Shown here one piece after another: positions 26,109 through 35,220 of a stretch of DNA of 64,000 nucleotides (within the stretch, counting starts at the first letter, position 1; every line of letters starts with the position of its first letter). Below the pieces are notes generated by a model, which was not told the origin of the DNA, did not search any database, and saw only the letters and a program-made list of their open reading frames with translations. The position numbers and the translations under genes were made by a program. Origin of the DNA: Dokdonella_A sp044227025 (GTDB lineage Bacteria; Pseudomonadota; Gammaproteobacteria; Xanthomonadales; Rhodanobacteraceae); the NCBI RefSeq assembly GCF_044227025.1, contig NZ_JBGAFX010000001.1, forward strand, positions 62,001-126,000, given 5' to 3'.

Positions 26109-27581
26109 TCAGAGTCCGCCGGCTGCCTGCGCGACCGCGCGGAACAGCGCGCGACCCTTGTTCATCGTTTCCTCCCATTCCTTCGCGGGATCGGAGTCGT
26201 ACACCACGCCGCCGCCGGCCTGGACGTACAGACGTCCATCCTGGATCACCGCGGTGCGGATCGCGATTGCGGTGTCGGCGTCGCCGTTCCAGCCGATGTA
26301 ACCGATCGCACCGGCGTAGAGGTTGCGCTTGTGCGGTTCGAGCTCCTGGATGATCTCGATCGCGCGGATCTTCGGTGCTCCGCTGACGGTGCCGGCCGGG
26401 AACGTCGCCTTGAGCACGTCCATGTACGAAAGCCCGTCGCGCAACTCGCCCTCGACCTGGCTGACGATGTGCATCACGTGCGAGTAGCGCTCGATCACGA
26501 AGCTTTCGGTCAATTTCACGCTGCCGGTCCTGCTGACGCGGCCGACATCGTTGCGGCCGAGGTCGATCAGCATGAGGTGCTCGGCGCGCTCCTTGGTGTC
26601 GGCGAGCAGTTCCTGCTCCAGCGCGTGATCCTCCTCGGGCGTCCTTCCGCGCGGGCGCGTGCCGGCGATCGGTCGCACGACGACGCGGCCTTCCTTCAGG
26701 CGCACGAGGATCTCCGGCGACGATCCGACGATCTGGGTCGGGCCCAGGTCTATGAAATACATGTACGGCGACGGGTTGAGCGCGCGCAATGCGCGATACA
26801 CGTCGACCGGGCGCGCGCGGAACGGCACCGACAGGCGCTGCGACGGCACGACCTGGAAGATGTCGCCGGCGCGGATGTATTCCTTCGCCTTCTCGACCAT
26901 CGCCTCGTACTGTTCGCGCGTGAAGCTCGACTCGAAATCGCCTTCGCCGAGCGCGGTCGGGTCGAGCACGTCGGGATAGCCGGAACCGGAATGGCGCAGG
27001 CGGAATGCGAGCTCGTCCAGGCGGCGGCGCGCACGCGCATGCGCCTGCGGCTGCGCAGGATCGGCGTGCACGATCAGGTACAGGCGGCCCTTGAGGTTGT
27101 CGAAGACCGCGACTTCCTCGCTCAGCATCAGCAGCGCATCCGGCGTTCCGAGCTCGTCGCGCTTCGTGCGCGCGAGGCGCGGCTCGATCCAGCCGATCGT
27201 CTCGAAACCGAAGTGCCCGACCAGGCCGCCGCTGAACGCGGGCAGCCCCTCCACCGGCGCAACCCTGTAGGTTGCGCGGATCTTCTCGATCTCGCCGAGC
27301 GGATCGACCAGCTCGCGCGTCTCGATCACCTCACCGAGATCCTCGACCGTGAGCGTGTTTCCGCGCAACGCGTACACGCGCCGGCACGGCAGGCCGATGA
27401 TCGAGTGACGCCCCCAGTTCTCGCCTCCCTCGACCGACTCGAACAGGTACGCGTACGGACCGTCGGCGAGCTTGAGGTAGACCGACAGCGGCGTGTCGAG
27501 ATCGGACAGCACCTCGCGCACGACCGGGATGCGGTTGTAGCCCTGGGCGGCGAGTGCGGCGAATTCTTCCTGCGTGATCAC
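26109..27581 (-). CDS. trpE: Anthranilate synthase component I
   Basis: This 490-residue chorismate-utilising enzyme makes anthranilate with TrpG. The C-terminal chorismate-binding domain (about 220-485) carries SPEILVRL, RPIAGTRPRGRTPEED, DLGRNDVGRV and TFPAGTVSGAPKIRAIEII, all diagnostic of TrpE. The N-terminal domain holds the region that binds feedback tryptophan (LLES-type element reads LFESVEGG). The start is a GTG giving MITQEEF. No tryptophan-rich leader peptide or attenuator hairpin is visible upstream. It is separated from trpGDC by an antiporter gene and a pseudogene. Confidence 0.95.
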   Translation of the reverse strand: MITQEEFAALAAQGYNRIPVVREVLSDLDTPLSVYLKLADGPYAYLFESVEGGENWGRHSIIGLPCRRVYALRGNTLTVEDLGEVIETRELVDPLGEIEKIRATYRVAPVEGLPAFSGGLVGHFGFETIGWIEPRLARTKRDELGTPDALLMLSEEVAVFDNLKGRLYLIVHADPAQPQAHARARRRLDELAFRLRHSGSGYPDVLDPTALGEGDFESSFTREQYEAMVEKAKEYIRAGDIFQVVPSQRLSVPFRARPVDVYRALRALNPSPYMYFIDLGPTQIVGSSPEILVRLKEGRVVVRPIAGTRPRGRTPEEDHALEQELLADTKERAEHLMLIDLGRNDVGRVSRTGSVKLTESFVIERYSHVMHIVSQVEGELRDGLSYMDVLKATFPAGTVSGAPKIRAIEIIQELEPHKRNLYAGAIGYIGWNGDADTAIAIRTAVIQDGRLYVQAGGGVVYDSDPAKEWEETMNKGRALFRAVAQAAGGL

Positions 27582-27687
27582 GCTGACAACCTGCGATTGG
27601 CGGCCCGCGAAGATAACAGGGAATCGCCAGGGTGGGATGCCGCCGCGAACGCTTCGCCCGTCCGCCGGGCAGCGTACTGCCGTACTT

Positions 27688-28725
27688 CTACGCGCCTTCC
27701 ATTCCGTCTGCGAAAATCGAGTCGACCACGACGACGCGCGCTTCGCGAACGATGTCCATCTCGACCGGGTCGGCGGGTGGAAGGTGCCCACTGCCCCAGT
27801 ACAGCTCCACCTCGGTCGACGAGGCACCGATGAGTGGATGCGGCTCGACCGCATCCTCATCGGTCACTCCCGGCAGTGCGAGCGCGCCGCTCCAGGTCGT
27901 TCCGTCGACGGAACGGCGCACGGCGAGATCGAAAAGGCTGCCGTTCTGGCGGATCCAGAACAGCGCGAAGGCACCGTCGGGCATCACCACCGGCAGCGAG
28001 TCGTGGTTGTTGCCGGCGACCGCGAAATCCTGCCGCGGGGCGCTCCAGTCGCGCACGTCGTGCGTCGTCTTCACGTACATCGAGAGCACCGTGCTGCCGA
28101 CCTGGTAGCTCGCGAGATAGAGCCCGTCGCTGTCGCGATAGGCGATGCGCGGCAATTGGCTGCCGCTCGCGATCTGCGTCTTCAGGGTGTCCCAGGTCAT
28201 TCCGCCATCGACCGACTCGGCGACGTAGCTTCCACTGCCGAGGCGTTGGTAGCTCATCGTCAAGGTACCGTTCGCGTGGCGGACCACGTGCGGATTGATC
28301 TCGCCGCCGGTCGTCCAGCCGAGTTCGAGCGGGTTCTGCTCGGTGAAGGAGATGCCATTGGTGCTCGTCGCGCGCCAGAGTCGATAACTCGAATTGGTGC
28401 CGGTTCCCTTGAGATAGAACAGCACATAGCTCGCGGGCCCGAGCTGGAGCAGCGACGGGTGGCGTTCGCTCGCGGCACTGGCAACGATCGGTACCGGTGT
28501 CGTCCAGTTGGCGCCGCCATCGGTCGAACGCGTCAACAGCAGATCGCCGGCGAACGTCGACGCGTTCAGCCGCTCGAACACGACGATGCGCGCGCCGTCG
28601 TCGCTCGACCGGATCACCGACGGCATGTAGTCGATCTCGTCGCCGCTGGTGACCGGCTCGGCGGCGCTCACCGCTCCGATGAATGCGAGGACGATCGCTC
28701 CGAGGGTGCGGGTCGTATGCTTCAT
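27688..28725 (-). CDS. Exported BNR/sialidase-like beta-propeller protein
   Basis: This 345-residue secreted protein has a signal peptide (residues 1-21, AVSAAE). The body contains several Asp-box or BNR motifs (STDGGANWTTP, SVDGGMTWDT, SVDGTTWSG), so it should fold as a six-bladed propeller like sialidases. The catalytic Arg triad and Tyr/Glu pair of true neuraminidases could not be traced, so it may only bind carbohydrate. The protein ends VVVDSIFADGMEGA, sharing an F-x-[DN]-G-[FM]-[DE] tail with two other exported proteins of the window. GGAG lies before the ATG. Confidence 0.82.
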   Translation of the reverse strand: MKHTTRTLGAIVLAFIGAVSAAEPVTSGDEIDYMPSVIRSSDDGARIVVFERLNASTFAGDLLLTRSTDGGANWTTPVPIVASAASERHPSLLQLGPASYVLFYLKGTGTNSSYRLWRATSTNGISFTEQNPLELGWTTGGEINPHVVRHANGTLTMSYQRLGSGSYVAESVDGGMTWDTLKTQIASGSQLPRIAYRDSDGLYLASYQVGSTVLSMYVKTTHDVRDWSAPRQDFAVAGNNHDSLPVVMPDGAFALFWIRQNGSLFDLAVRRSVDGTTWSGALALPGVTDEDAVEPHPLIGASSTEVELYWGSGHLPPADPVEMDIVREARVVVVDSIFADGMEGA

Positions 28726-28832
28726 GCGCAGGCTCCGTGGGGTCGATGGTCGCGGCGGGAGCGCCGCGCACGAATGGATCATTACGACATCGAACGCTCG
28801 AAACGACACGCCGCGCTGCGGCACGACAGGAT

Positions 28833-28903
28833 GTAGGGCGGTACGTGCGAAGCGCGTGCCGCCGACGCGGCGGGACTCGCGCTGCGCGCTCGACCCGCCC
28901 TAC
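28833..28903. repeat. REP-like inverted pair overlapping the kinase stop codon
   Basis: GTAGGGCGGTACGTGCGAAGCGCGTGCC at one end faces CGACCCGCCCTAC at the other. The terminal CTA at 28900-28902 is the TAG stop of the minus-strand histidine kinase, so the repeat inserted or evolved at the very end of that gene. Confidence 0.7.
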
Positions 28904-30936
28904 GACGCTCGATCCGACGTGCCTTCGGCGAGGCGCCGGCGCGACATGCCCGGCATCGCGATCGAGAATGCGACGCCGCTGCCATCGGCGAGGTTCGCGG
29001 CATCCGCGCGGCCTCGGTGCAATTCGGCGACGAGGCGCACGACGTAGAGGCCGAGGCCGAGGTGCGGCGCCTCGCCGCCGCGCGAACTGCGTTCGCGCAT
29101 CGACACCAGCGAATCGAACAGGCGCTCCTGCATCGTGGGCGGCAACTGCGGCCCCTGGTTCGCCACGCGCACGACCGCAGTGTCGGCCACGGAATGCAGC
29201 GACAGCGCGATCCAGCCGTCGGCCGGCGTGAACGAGCAGGCGTTGTCGAACAGCTTGTCGAGCGCCTGTGCGATCAGGTCGGGAGCGCCGTGGAATGGCA
29301 CGCCTGCCGGTGGCAAGTCCACGCGCAACTCGCGCTCGCCGCAGAGCGCGCGATAGCCGTCGGCGCAGCCGGCGACGAGCGCACGCAGGTCGAAGTCCTC
29401 GGCTTCGGCGGAGGCGATCGCGCGTTCGACCCGGCTCGCCTCGCTCATCGCACGCACGATCGTGCCGAGGCGCTCGGCGCCATCGCGCGCGCGCGAAAGG
29501 TACGGGCGCGCCGCTACGGGCAGTTCCTGGTGGTCGAGATTGTCGAGCGAGGACTTGACGATCGCGAGCGGCGTGTTGAGCTCATGCGAAAGTTTCGAGG
29601 CCAGCGTGCGCAGGTAGTCGGTGTAGGCCGCGACCTCGTCGACCAGCTTGGCGAAGCTGCGCGCGAGATCGCCGAGCTCGTCGGGCGAATCGGCCAATGG
29701 CATCGGACCGTCCAGCCGTCCCGACGTTCGTACCGCACGCTCGGCTGCGTTGCGCAGGCGACGGATGCGCAGCGACAGCGAGGCGCCGAACAGCAGCAGG
29801 ATCGCGGCGGCGATCGCCATCGCCACCAGTGTCGCGCTGGCGAGGCCGACCAGCGCACGGTTCGCGAGCAGCGGCAATGCGCGATTCGCCTGTTCCAGCA
29901 CCAGTGCGCCGTGCTGGCCGTCGTCGCCCTGCAGCGGAATCGCCGCCGTCAACACCACGGCGCCATCGCGATCGGCCGCGCGCCAGCTGGTCGCGGGAAT
30001 GCCGGAAAGCGCCTGCCAGACCTCGCTCGCGTCGAGGCGCGGGCGCGTGCCGTCAAGTTGCGCGGAGCCCGCGAACGAAGGCGCGATCAACACGCGATAG
30101 ACGAAGTTCGCGAAACCGCCGGGTGCATCGCGCGGCGCGACGCCGGCCGCATCAAGCTTGCCGGCATCGGCGACCAGCCAGCCGTCGCTCGCGACCACGC
30201 GCGCGCGCGCATGCGCCGGCACCAGCGCCTGCAGCGAGCGCGCGGCGGCCTCGTCATAAGCGATCACGCGCCGCAGTTCGGCCGCGACCACGCCGGGCGA
30301 AGCAGCATCGTGCAGGGCGAAGCCGATGCGCCCGGGCATCACGCCGTGCGGCAAGCGCATTTCGATGCGATAACCGGAACCGTCCTCCTGCAGCATGCCG
30401 GCAAGATGCGCGGGCGGCAGTTCACCTTCGCCGATCGCTGGCGCGTCGAACGCACCGGGCGCGGCACTCGACAACCGGTAGCGGCGCGTCTCGCCCGCCT
30501 GCTCGAGTGCCAGTTCGACGTGGTCGCTGACGGCCGTGCGCGGATCGGCCGGATCGAAGCGCGTGCGCGTCGCGTCGCGCACCTCGGCGAGCAGGTAGAG
30601 GTCGCCCTTGCTGCTTGCGAGGGTGACGCGCAACCGCTGCGCATCCTGCTGTGGGCCGAGCGCCTGCGCGAACGGCCGCAACTCGCTCCAGTCGTCGGCA
30701 TACCCGTCGACGACGATGCGATCACGCGCCGGCTGCACGTACAGCACCGCGCCGCTCGGCGGCGACGCGATCCCGCGCGCCTCGACCGCCTTCGCGAGCA
30801 TTCCGGCCGACGCCAGCAACGCCTGCTCCTGTCCCTCGCGCAACAGCAGTTCGACCTGGCGCACGAACTGCCAGCCCGCCCACGGCAACGCGAGGGTGGA
30901 GAGGGCGACCAGCAGCAATTTGATGCGCAGGGACAT
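28900..30936 (-). CDS. Membrane sensor histidine kinase resembling the proteobacterial dedicated-sortase kinase (PdsS type)
   Basis: This 678-residue protein has an N-terminal membrane helix with MSLRIKLLLVALSTLALPWAG. A large periplasmic sensor (about 40-380) follows, whose first half looks like a beta-sandwich ligand domain (RIVVDGYADDWSELRPF). A second membrane helix lies near 385-405. A HAMP-like linker, HisKA (KLSHELNTPLAIVKSSL) and HATPase_c with N-box LDKLFDNACSFTP complete it. The length, sensor and N-terminus recall the kinase of the 'proteobacterial dedicated sortase system' (from memory). No sortase or target gene is in the window. Its response-regulator gene lies immediately upstream in the operon. 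Confidence 0.82.
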   Translation of the reverse strand: MSLRIKLLLVALSTLALPWAGWQFVRQVELLLREGQEQALLASAGMLAKAVEARGIASPPSGAVLYVQPARDRIVVDGYADDWSELRPFAQALGPQQDAQRLRVTLASSKGDLYLLAEVRDATRTRFDPADPRTAVSDHVELALEQAGETRRYRLSSAAPGAFDAPAIGEGELPPAHLAGMLQEDGSGYRIEMRLPHGVMPGRIGFALHDAASPGVVAAELRRVIAYDEAAARSLQALVPAHARARVVASDGWLVADAGKLDAAGVAPRDAPGGFANFVYRVLIAPSFAGSAQLDGTRPRLDASEVWQALSGIPATSWRAADRDGAVVLTAAIPLQGDDGQHGALVLEQANRALPLLANRALVGLASATLVAMAIAAAILLLFGASLSLRIRRLRNAAERAVRTSGRLDGPMPLADSPDELGDLARSFAKLVDEVAAYTDYLRTLASKLSHELNTPLAIVKSSLDNLDHQELPVAARPYLSRARDGAERLGTIVRAMSEASRVERAIASAEAEDFDLRALVAGCADGYRALCGERELRVDLPPAGVPFHGAPDLIAQALDKLFDNACSFTPADGWIALSLHSVADTAVVRVANQGPQLPPTMQERLFDSLVSMRERSSRGGEAPHLGLGLYVVRLVAELHRGRADAANLADGSGVAFSIAMPGMSRRRLAEGTSDRAS

Positions 30937-30940
30937 GGAC

Positions 30941-31056
30941 GGGAATCGGGAATGGAGAATCGGGAATGGTGGCACCCAGGCAGGAATCGATCATTCGCAA
31001 ACGGAGTGCTTGATCGCTTTTCGCACCCTTTTCGATCCCCGATTCCCGAATCCCGG
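30941..31056. repeat. Inverted GGGAATCGGGAATGG repeats between regulator and kinase genes
   Basis: Tandem GGGAATCGGGAATGGAGAAT units at 30941-30970 are mirrored by GATTCCCGAATCCC at 31040-31055, so transcripts across this 123-base spacer could form a stem-loop. It lies between the two genes of one two-component operon and may adjust their expression ratio. Confidence 0.55.
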
Positions 31057-31059
31057 CTG

Positions 31060-31749
31060 TCAGGGCTTCCACCGATATCCGGCGCCATGCACCGTGTCGA
31101 TCGCGTCGAAGGCGGGGTCGATCGCGATGAACTTCTTGCGGATTCGCTTGATGTGCGAAGTGATCGTCGCGTCGTCGACGACGACTTGCGCGTCGCGCAT
31201 GAGCTGGTCGCGGCTCTTCACGTGGCCGGGGAAACGCACCAGCGTGTGCACCATCCAGAATTCGGTCACCGTCAGCGGCACGTCGGCGCCGTTCCAGGTA
31301 ACGCGCATGCGCTCGGTTTCGAGCTTGAGCGGGCCTTGCGCGAACACGCTGTCGGCGGCGACCGGCTTGCGCAACGCCTCCATGCGCCGGAACAGCGCGT
31401 TGATGCGCGCGGCGAGCTGGTGCAGCGAAGTGTCCTTGGCAAGGTAGTCGTCGGCGCCGAGGCGCAGGCCGGAGATCACGTCGAAATCCGAATCGCGCGC
31501 GGTCAGGAACAGGATCGGCAACGTCGCCGATTGCGCGCGCAGGCCGCGGCACAGTTCGAAACCGCCTTCCGGCTCGTCGCCGAGGCCGACATCGATGATG
31601 ACGAGTTCGGGCAGGCGTTGCGCGAATGCGGTCTCGGCATCGCGGCGCGAAGCATAGCCGCGTACTTCGTAGCCGAGGCGGGTCAGCGCCTCGACGTAGT
31701 TGGCGCGGATCAGCGGTTCGTCCTCGACGATGGCGATGCTGCGCGGCAT
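31060..31749 (-). CDS. OmpR-family response regulator (PdsR type)
   Basis: This 229-residue regulator has a receiver domain (residues 1-120; Glu9/Asp10, phospho-acceptor Asp53 in LVIIDVGLGDE, and a C-terminal lysine in DDYLAKDTS) and a winged-helix OmpR-type DNA-binding domain (about 135-229, ending DTVHGAGYRWKP). The unusual VGLGDEPEGGFELCRGLR stretch recalls the regulator that goes with the dedicated-sortase kinase. It is transcribed first, 124 bases ahead of the kinase gene. Its regulon here is unknown. Confidence 0.88.
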   Translation of the reverse strand: MPRSIAIVEDEPLIRANYVEALTRLGYEVRGYASRRDAETAFAQRLPELVIIDVGLGDEPEGGFELCRGLRAQSATLPILFLTARDSDFDVISGLRLGADDYLAKDTSLHQLAARINALFRRMEALRKPVAADSVFAQGPLKLETERMRVTWNGADVPLTVTEFWMVHTLVRFPGHVKSRDQLMRDAQVVVDDATITSHIKRIRKKFIAIDPAFDAIDTVHGAGYRWKP

Positions 31750-31930
31750 GGCGATGGTTCCTCGTGATGTCGGCGCCGAGCTTACGCAGCGGTGCCACGC
31801 GCGCGCAACGCCCGCGGGTCAGCGGTCAGCAAAATGCCAGAACTCGCCGCCGCCACGCCTTGCCGCGGGCCGCGCCGGCGCCGCGGCGCGCGTTGCAATT
31901 GCACTCGCCTGACCGACGAAGGAAACACCG

Positions 31931-32044
31931 ATGAAACCGCTCCGCCCCGACCCGAATGCCGAACTGCATGCGCGCGAACGCCTGCGCATCGTGTTCGCCC
32001 TGGGTTCCCTGTTGCTCGGCCTGCTCGCCGCGGCGCATTTCTGA
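31931..32044 (+). CDS. Small single-helix membrane protein (37 residues)
   Basis: The ORF begins with ATG after GAAGGAAACACCG, a well-placed Shine-Dalgarno. It encodes a charged head (MKPLRPDPNAELHARERL) and one membrane helix (IVFALGSLLLGLLAAAHF). A second ORF with its own ribosome site follows ten bases later, so the two look like a small operon divergent from the response regulator. The family is unrecognised. Confidence 0.55.
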   Translation: MKPLRPDPNAELHARERLRIVFALGSLLLGLLAAAHF

Positions 32045-32054
32045 GGAGCCGCCC

Positions 32055-32240
32055 ATGGACCGCTCGAACGACCTGCTTCGCGGCGCACTGTGCGCACGCG
32101 ACCCGATTCCCGAGGCCATCGCCGATTCGCTCTGGCTGGGCGGCGAGGCGATGATCGCGCCGGCAAACCTGCGCGAGTTGTGCGATCTGCGTTCGGTTGC
32201 AACGGAAAGCACCGCCGATCCGTCATGGTTGGTGATTTGA
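32055..32240 (+). CDS. Small hypothetical protein (61 residues)
   Basis: The start codon follows TGAGGAGCCGCCC, which overlaps the stop of the preceding small membrane protein gene. The product is soluble, begins MDRSNDLLRGALCARD and has no recognisable domain. The good ribosome site and tight spacing support translation, but the family is unknown. Confidence 0.45.
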   Translation: MDRSNDLLRGALCARDPIPEAIADSLWLGGEAMIAPANLRELCDLRSVATESTADPSWLVI

Positions 32241-32547
32241 TGGCGTGATCCGCGGGTTCGGTGGGACTCGCGCCGACTGCGGCCGTATCCACCGCCGGGA
32301 TCGCGCGCCGCATCCCACCCTACGTATCCAGACATGTTTGCTGTACCCGCGCCGGGCAGTTTGCCCCTCCCTCCCCCGGGCCCGGCGCGGTTTCTTTCCA
32401 GGCTGGGCTGCCAGGAACTGTCCCGGATTCAACGCCGCTCGTATCGAGGGCCGGCCGGACGAAGTTCCGCCATCTCGCATTCCGTGCTCTTCGACCCCGC
32501 GCCTTCGGCACTGCGCTCAGCGCGAACGGAGTTTGGACCGTTCCCGG
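32241..32547. repeat. Gene-free 307-bp spacer built largely of dispersed-repeat sequence
   Basis: No ORF with a ribosome site is seen. The left part (32247-32331) is an imperfect palindrome GGTGGGACTCGCG ... CATCCCACCCTACG. The right part (32483-32536) contains a TTCGACCCCGCGCC ... CAGCGCGAACGGA block related to the repeats at 43233, 54021 and 54159. It separates the small ORFs from convergent rpe. Confidence 0.5.
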
Positions 32548-33222
32548 CTAGCCATCCGCGATCGCCGCCTGCATGCGCGCGATCACCGCAGCGTAGTTCT
32601 TCTCGTTGAACACGGCGGAGCCCGCGACGAAGGTATCGGCGCCGGCGCGCGCGATCTCGGCGATGTTCGACGGTTTCACGCCGCCGTCGATTTCAAGGCG
32701 GATCGCGCGGCCGCTCGCATCGATCCTCTCGCGCACCCGGCGCAGCTTGTCGAGCGCGGCCGGGATGAAGCTCTGGCCGCCGAAGCCCGGATTGACCGAC
32801 ATGATCAGCACGAGGTCGAGCTTGTCGAGCACGTGGTCCAGGTACAACAGCGGCGTCGCCGGATTGAACACGAGGCCGGCCTGGCAACCGGAATCCTTGA
32901 TCAGCTGGATCGTGCGGTCGACGTGTTCGCTTGCCTCCGGGTGGAAGCTGATCACGCTTGCGCCGGCCCTGGCGAAGTCCGGCACGATGCGGTCGACCGG
33001 CTTGACCATCAGGTGCACATCGATTGGCGCGGTCACGCCATGGTTGCGCAATGCCTCGCACACCAGCGGGCCGATGGTCAGGTTGGGCACGTAGTGGTTG
33101 TCCATCACGTCGAAGTGGATCCACTCGGCACCGGCGGCGACGACGGCGTCGACCTCCTCGCCGAGGCGCGCGAAATTCGCGGATAGGATCGAGGGAGCGA
33201 TGATCGGCGATTGCTTGGCCAT
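32548..33222 (-). CDS. rpe: Ribulose-phosphate 3-epimerase
   Basis: This 224-residue TIM-barrel enzyme interconverts ribulose-5-phosphate and xylulose-5-phosphate in the pentose phosphate pathway. It shows the family signatures IIAPSILSANFARLGEEV, HFDVMDNHYVPNLTIGP (catalytic Asp and metal His), HLMV, MSVNPGFGGQSFIP and EIDGGV. The length is normal. It lies upstream of djlA on the same strand in genomic order but reads away from it with a 30-base REP-containing gap. Confidence 0.97.
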   Translation of the reverse strand: MAKQSPIIAPSILSANFARLGEEVDAVVAAGAEWIHFDVMDNHYVPNLTIGPLVCEALRNHGVTAPIDVHLMVKPVDRIVPDFARAGASVISFHPEASEHVDRTIQLIKDSGCQAGLVFNPATPLLYLDHVLDKLDLVLIMSVNPGFGGQSFIPAALDKLRRVRERIDASGRAIRLEIDGGVKPSNIAEIARAGADTFVAGSAVFNEKNYAAVIARMQAAIADG

Positions 33223-33235
33223 GGTGCTTCTCCGT

Positions 33236-33255
33236 GTAGGGCGGTACGCCCGCTA
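33236..33255. repeat. Short REP-like palindrome at the djlA stop codon
   Basis: GTAGGGCGGTACGCCCGCTA reads nearly the same on both strands around a GTAC core. Its last three bases (CTA) are the TAG stop of the minus-strand djlA. It fills the djlA-rpe gap. Confidence 0.65.
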
Positions 33256-34044
33256 TTTCAGGCCGCGCTCGCTCTTGATGCGCTCGTAGGCCGCATTGAT
33301 CTCGCGCGATCGCTGTTCCGAACGACGCTTCACTTCGTCCGGCACATCGCTGCCGAGCTTGTCCGGATGGTGCTGGCTCATCAGACGACGATACGCCTGC
33401 TTGATCGCGCGCTCGTCGGCCGTGCGTTCGACGCCAAGCACCGCATAGGGATCGACCTCGGACGGCCGTGGCGGTTGCGGCCGCGGACCGTTGCCGGCGG
33501 GCCCGCGCGGACCTTGCCAGGCCGAGTAGCCGCGCATCGCCGACAACGCGGCGAGTTCGTGCTCGCTGACGTGCAGCACGGCGCAGAGTCGGCGCATGAG
33601 CGCGAGCTTGGGGCCGGCGAGCGGTCCTTCGGCGTGCACCAGGTCAAGCAGCAGGTCAAGCACGATGAACGCGTGGTCGCGCCGGCCCTGGCACCAGTGC
33701 TGCAAATCGCCGAGCGCGATGTTGACGTTGAAGTCCGGCTGCTTGCCGACGGAGAACCGCTCGATCGCGGCGCGGCGCTGTTCGGCGTCGAGGTTGAGGC
33801 GCGCGATCAGCGCTTCCGCCGCGTCGATCTCCTGCTGCGAAATACGTCCGTCGGATTTCGCCAGCGCACCCGCGAACGCGAACAGCGGTTCGATGAAGCC
33901 GCTGCCGAGCGGTGTCTGGCGCGGTCGCGCGGCGACGCTGTCGTAGAAGTGCCCGAGGAACGCACCAATCAGCGCGCCGAACGGGTTGTGGAACAGGATC
34001 CAGCCGAGGATCGCACCGACCAGCTTGCCCGCGTAGCCCGTCAT
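33253..34044 (-). CDS. djlA: DjlA-type membrane co-chaperone (TerB + J domain)
   Basis: This 263-residue protein has one glycine-rich membrane helix at the N-terminus (AGKLVGAILGWILFHNPFGALIGAFLG), a TerB-like helical domain (about 60-165) and a C-terminal J domain (about 195-263). The HPD motif QHHPDKLG stimulates DnaK ATPase. This is the exact plan of E. coli DjlA, a cytoplasm-facing inner-membrane co-chaperone. The ATG at 34044 is chosen because the membrane helix follows at once. Its TAG stop is part of a REP-like palindrome. Confidence 0.92.
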   Translation of the reverse strand: MTGYAGKLVGAILGWILFHNPFGALIGAFLGHFYDSVAARPRQTPLGSGFIEPLFAFAGALAKSDGRISQQEIDAAEALIARLNLDAEQRRAAIERFSVGKQPDFNVNIALGDLQHWCQGRRDHAFIVLDLLLDLVHAEGPLAGPKLALMRRLCAVLHVSEHELAALSAMRGYSAWQGPRGPAGNGPRPQPPRPSEVDPYAVLGVERTADERAIKQAYRRLMSQHHPDKLGSDVPDEVKRRSEQRSREINAAYERIKSERGLK

Positions 34045-34210
34045 CAGCCGCTCCGCGCGCGTCTGTCGCCAGCCACGGCGCATCCGCGCCACGGCACTCG
34101 CGACGGCAGGCTGGACGCAGATCGGGGATACGCGGGGACTGGCTGCACGGCGGTCGCAGGCATCGAAAGGACGAATTCTAGCAAGGGCGCTCGAACATCG
34201 CGGACGCCGC

Positions 34211-34216
34211 TACAAT
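34211..34216 (+). promoter_or_regulatory. Candidate -10 box TACAAT before purC
   Basis: TACAAT is one base from the sigma-70 consensus and lies 28 bases before the purC GTG, leaving a short leader with CCGGAG. No clear -35 box is visible at normal spacing. Confidence 0.45.
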
Positions 34217-34243
34217 TGCCGCCCCGCGCCCCGGAGTGCCCGC

Positions 34244-35140
34244 GTGCCGACCGTCCTGTCGCAATCCAACCTGCCTGGCCTCGAGCTCGTGCATCGCGGC
34301 AAGGTGCGCGATGTCTATGCACTGTCCGCCGACGAGCTGCTGATCGTCGCCAGCGACCGGTTGTCCGCGTTCGACGTCGTGCTGCCCGATCCGATCCCGG
34401 GCAAGGGCGAGATGCTGTGCCAGATCTCGAATTTCTGGTTCGGCAAGACCGCCTGCCTCGTGCCCAACCACTTGACCGGCAAGGACGTCGCCAGCGTGCT
34501 GCCGGCGGGCACCGATGTCGCGCTGTACGCGAAGCGCAGCGTGATCACGAAACGCCTGAAGCCGGTGCCGGTCGAAGCGATCGCGCGCGGCTATCTGATC
34601 GGCTCGGGCTGGAAGGACTATCAGGCGACCGGCACGTTGTGCGGCATCCGGCTGCCGGCCGGCCTGCGCCAAGCCGAACGCCTGCCCGAGCCGATCTTCA
34701 CGCCGTCGACCAAGGCGGCGGTCGGCGATCACGACGAGAACGTCAGCTTCGATCATGTGGTCAACCTCGTCGGTCGCGAGATGGCCGGGCGCGTGCGCGA
34801 CGCGACGCTCGAGATCTACCGCTACGCCGCCGACTACGCGGCCGGGCGCGGCATCCTCATCGCCGACACCAAGTTCGAATTCGGCACCGACGCCGACGGC
34901 ACGCTGTACGTGATGGACGAAATGCTGACGCCGGACTCGTCGCGTTTCTGGCCGGCCGACCTGTACCGCGTCGGCATCAGCCCGCCGAGCTACGACAAGC
35001 AGTTCGTGCGCGACTACCTGGAAACGCTCGACTGGAACAAGACCGCGCCGGGACCGCACATTCCACCCGAAGTGATCAGCGGCACCGCGGCGAAGTACGC
35101 CGAAGCACTGCATCGGCTTGCCGGCATCGAGCTCGCGTAG
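34244..35140 (+). CDS. purC: SAICAR synthetase (phosphoribosylaminoimidazole-succinocarboxamide synthase)
   Basis: This 298-residue ATP-dependent ligase joins aspartate to CAIR in purine synthesis. The N-terminal HRGKVRDVYAL, SDRLSAFDVVLPDPIPGKG, VEAIARGYLIGSGWKDY and LIADTKFEFG motifs are diagnostic of the longer, yeast-like PurC form. The start is GTG with CCGGAG at suitable distance. It is a single gene between djlA (divergent) and an Mpo1-like gene (convergent). Confidence 0.96.
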   Translation: MPTVLSQSNLPGLELVHRGKVRDVYALSADELLIVASDRLSAFDVVLPDPIPGKGEMLCQISNFWFGKTACLVPNHLTGKDVASVLPAGTDVALYAKRSVITKRLKPVPVEAIARGYLIGSGWKDYQATGTLCGIRLPAGLRQAERLPEPIFTPSTKAAVGDHDENVSFDHVVNLVGREMAGRVRDATLEIYRYAADYAAGRGILIADTKFEFGTDADGTLYVMDEMLTPDSSRFWPADLYRVGISPPSYDKQFVRDYLETLDWNKTAPGPHIPPEVISGTAAKYAEALHRLAGIELA

Positions 35141-35220
35141 AGTGGGCCATCGGCCGCCAGTAGACCCCCTTGGGTGGGACGCAGCGTGGATTCCCCTTGA
35201 TCGATGCGAGGACGCTCCAC

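Noticed and set aside
27582..27687. A trp attenuator before trpE
   Set aside because: No short ORF with adjacent Trp codons and no pair of alternative hairpins with a T-run was found in the 106-base spacer.
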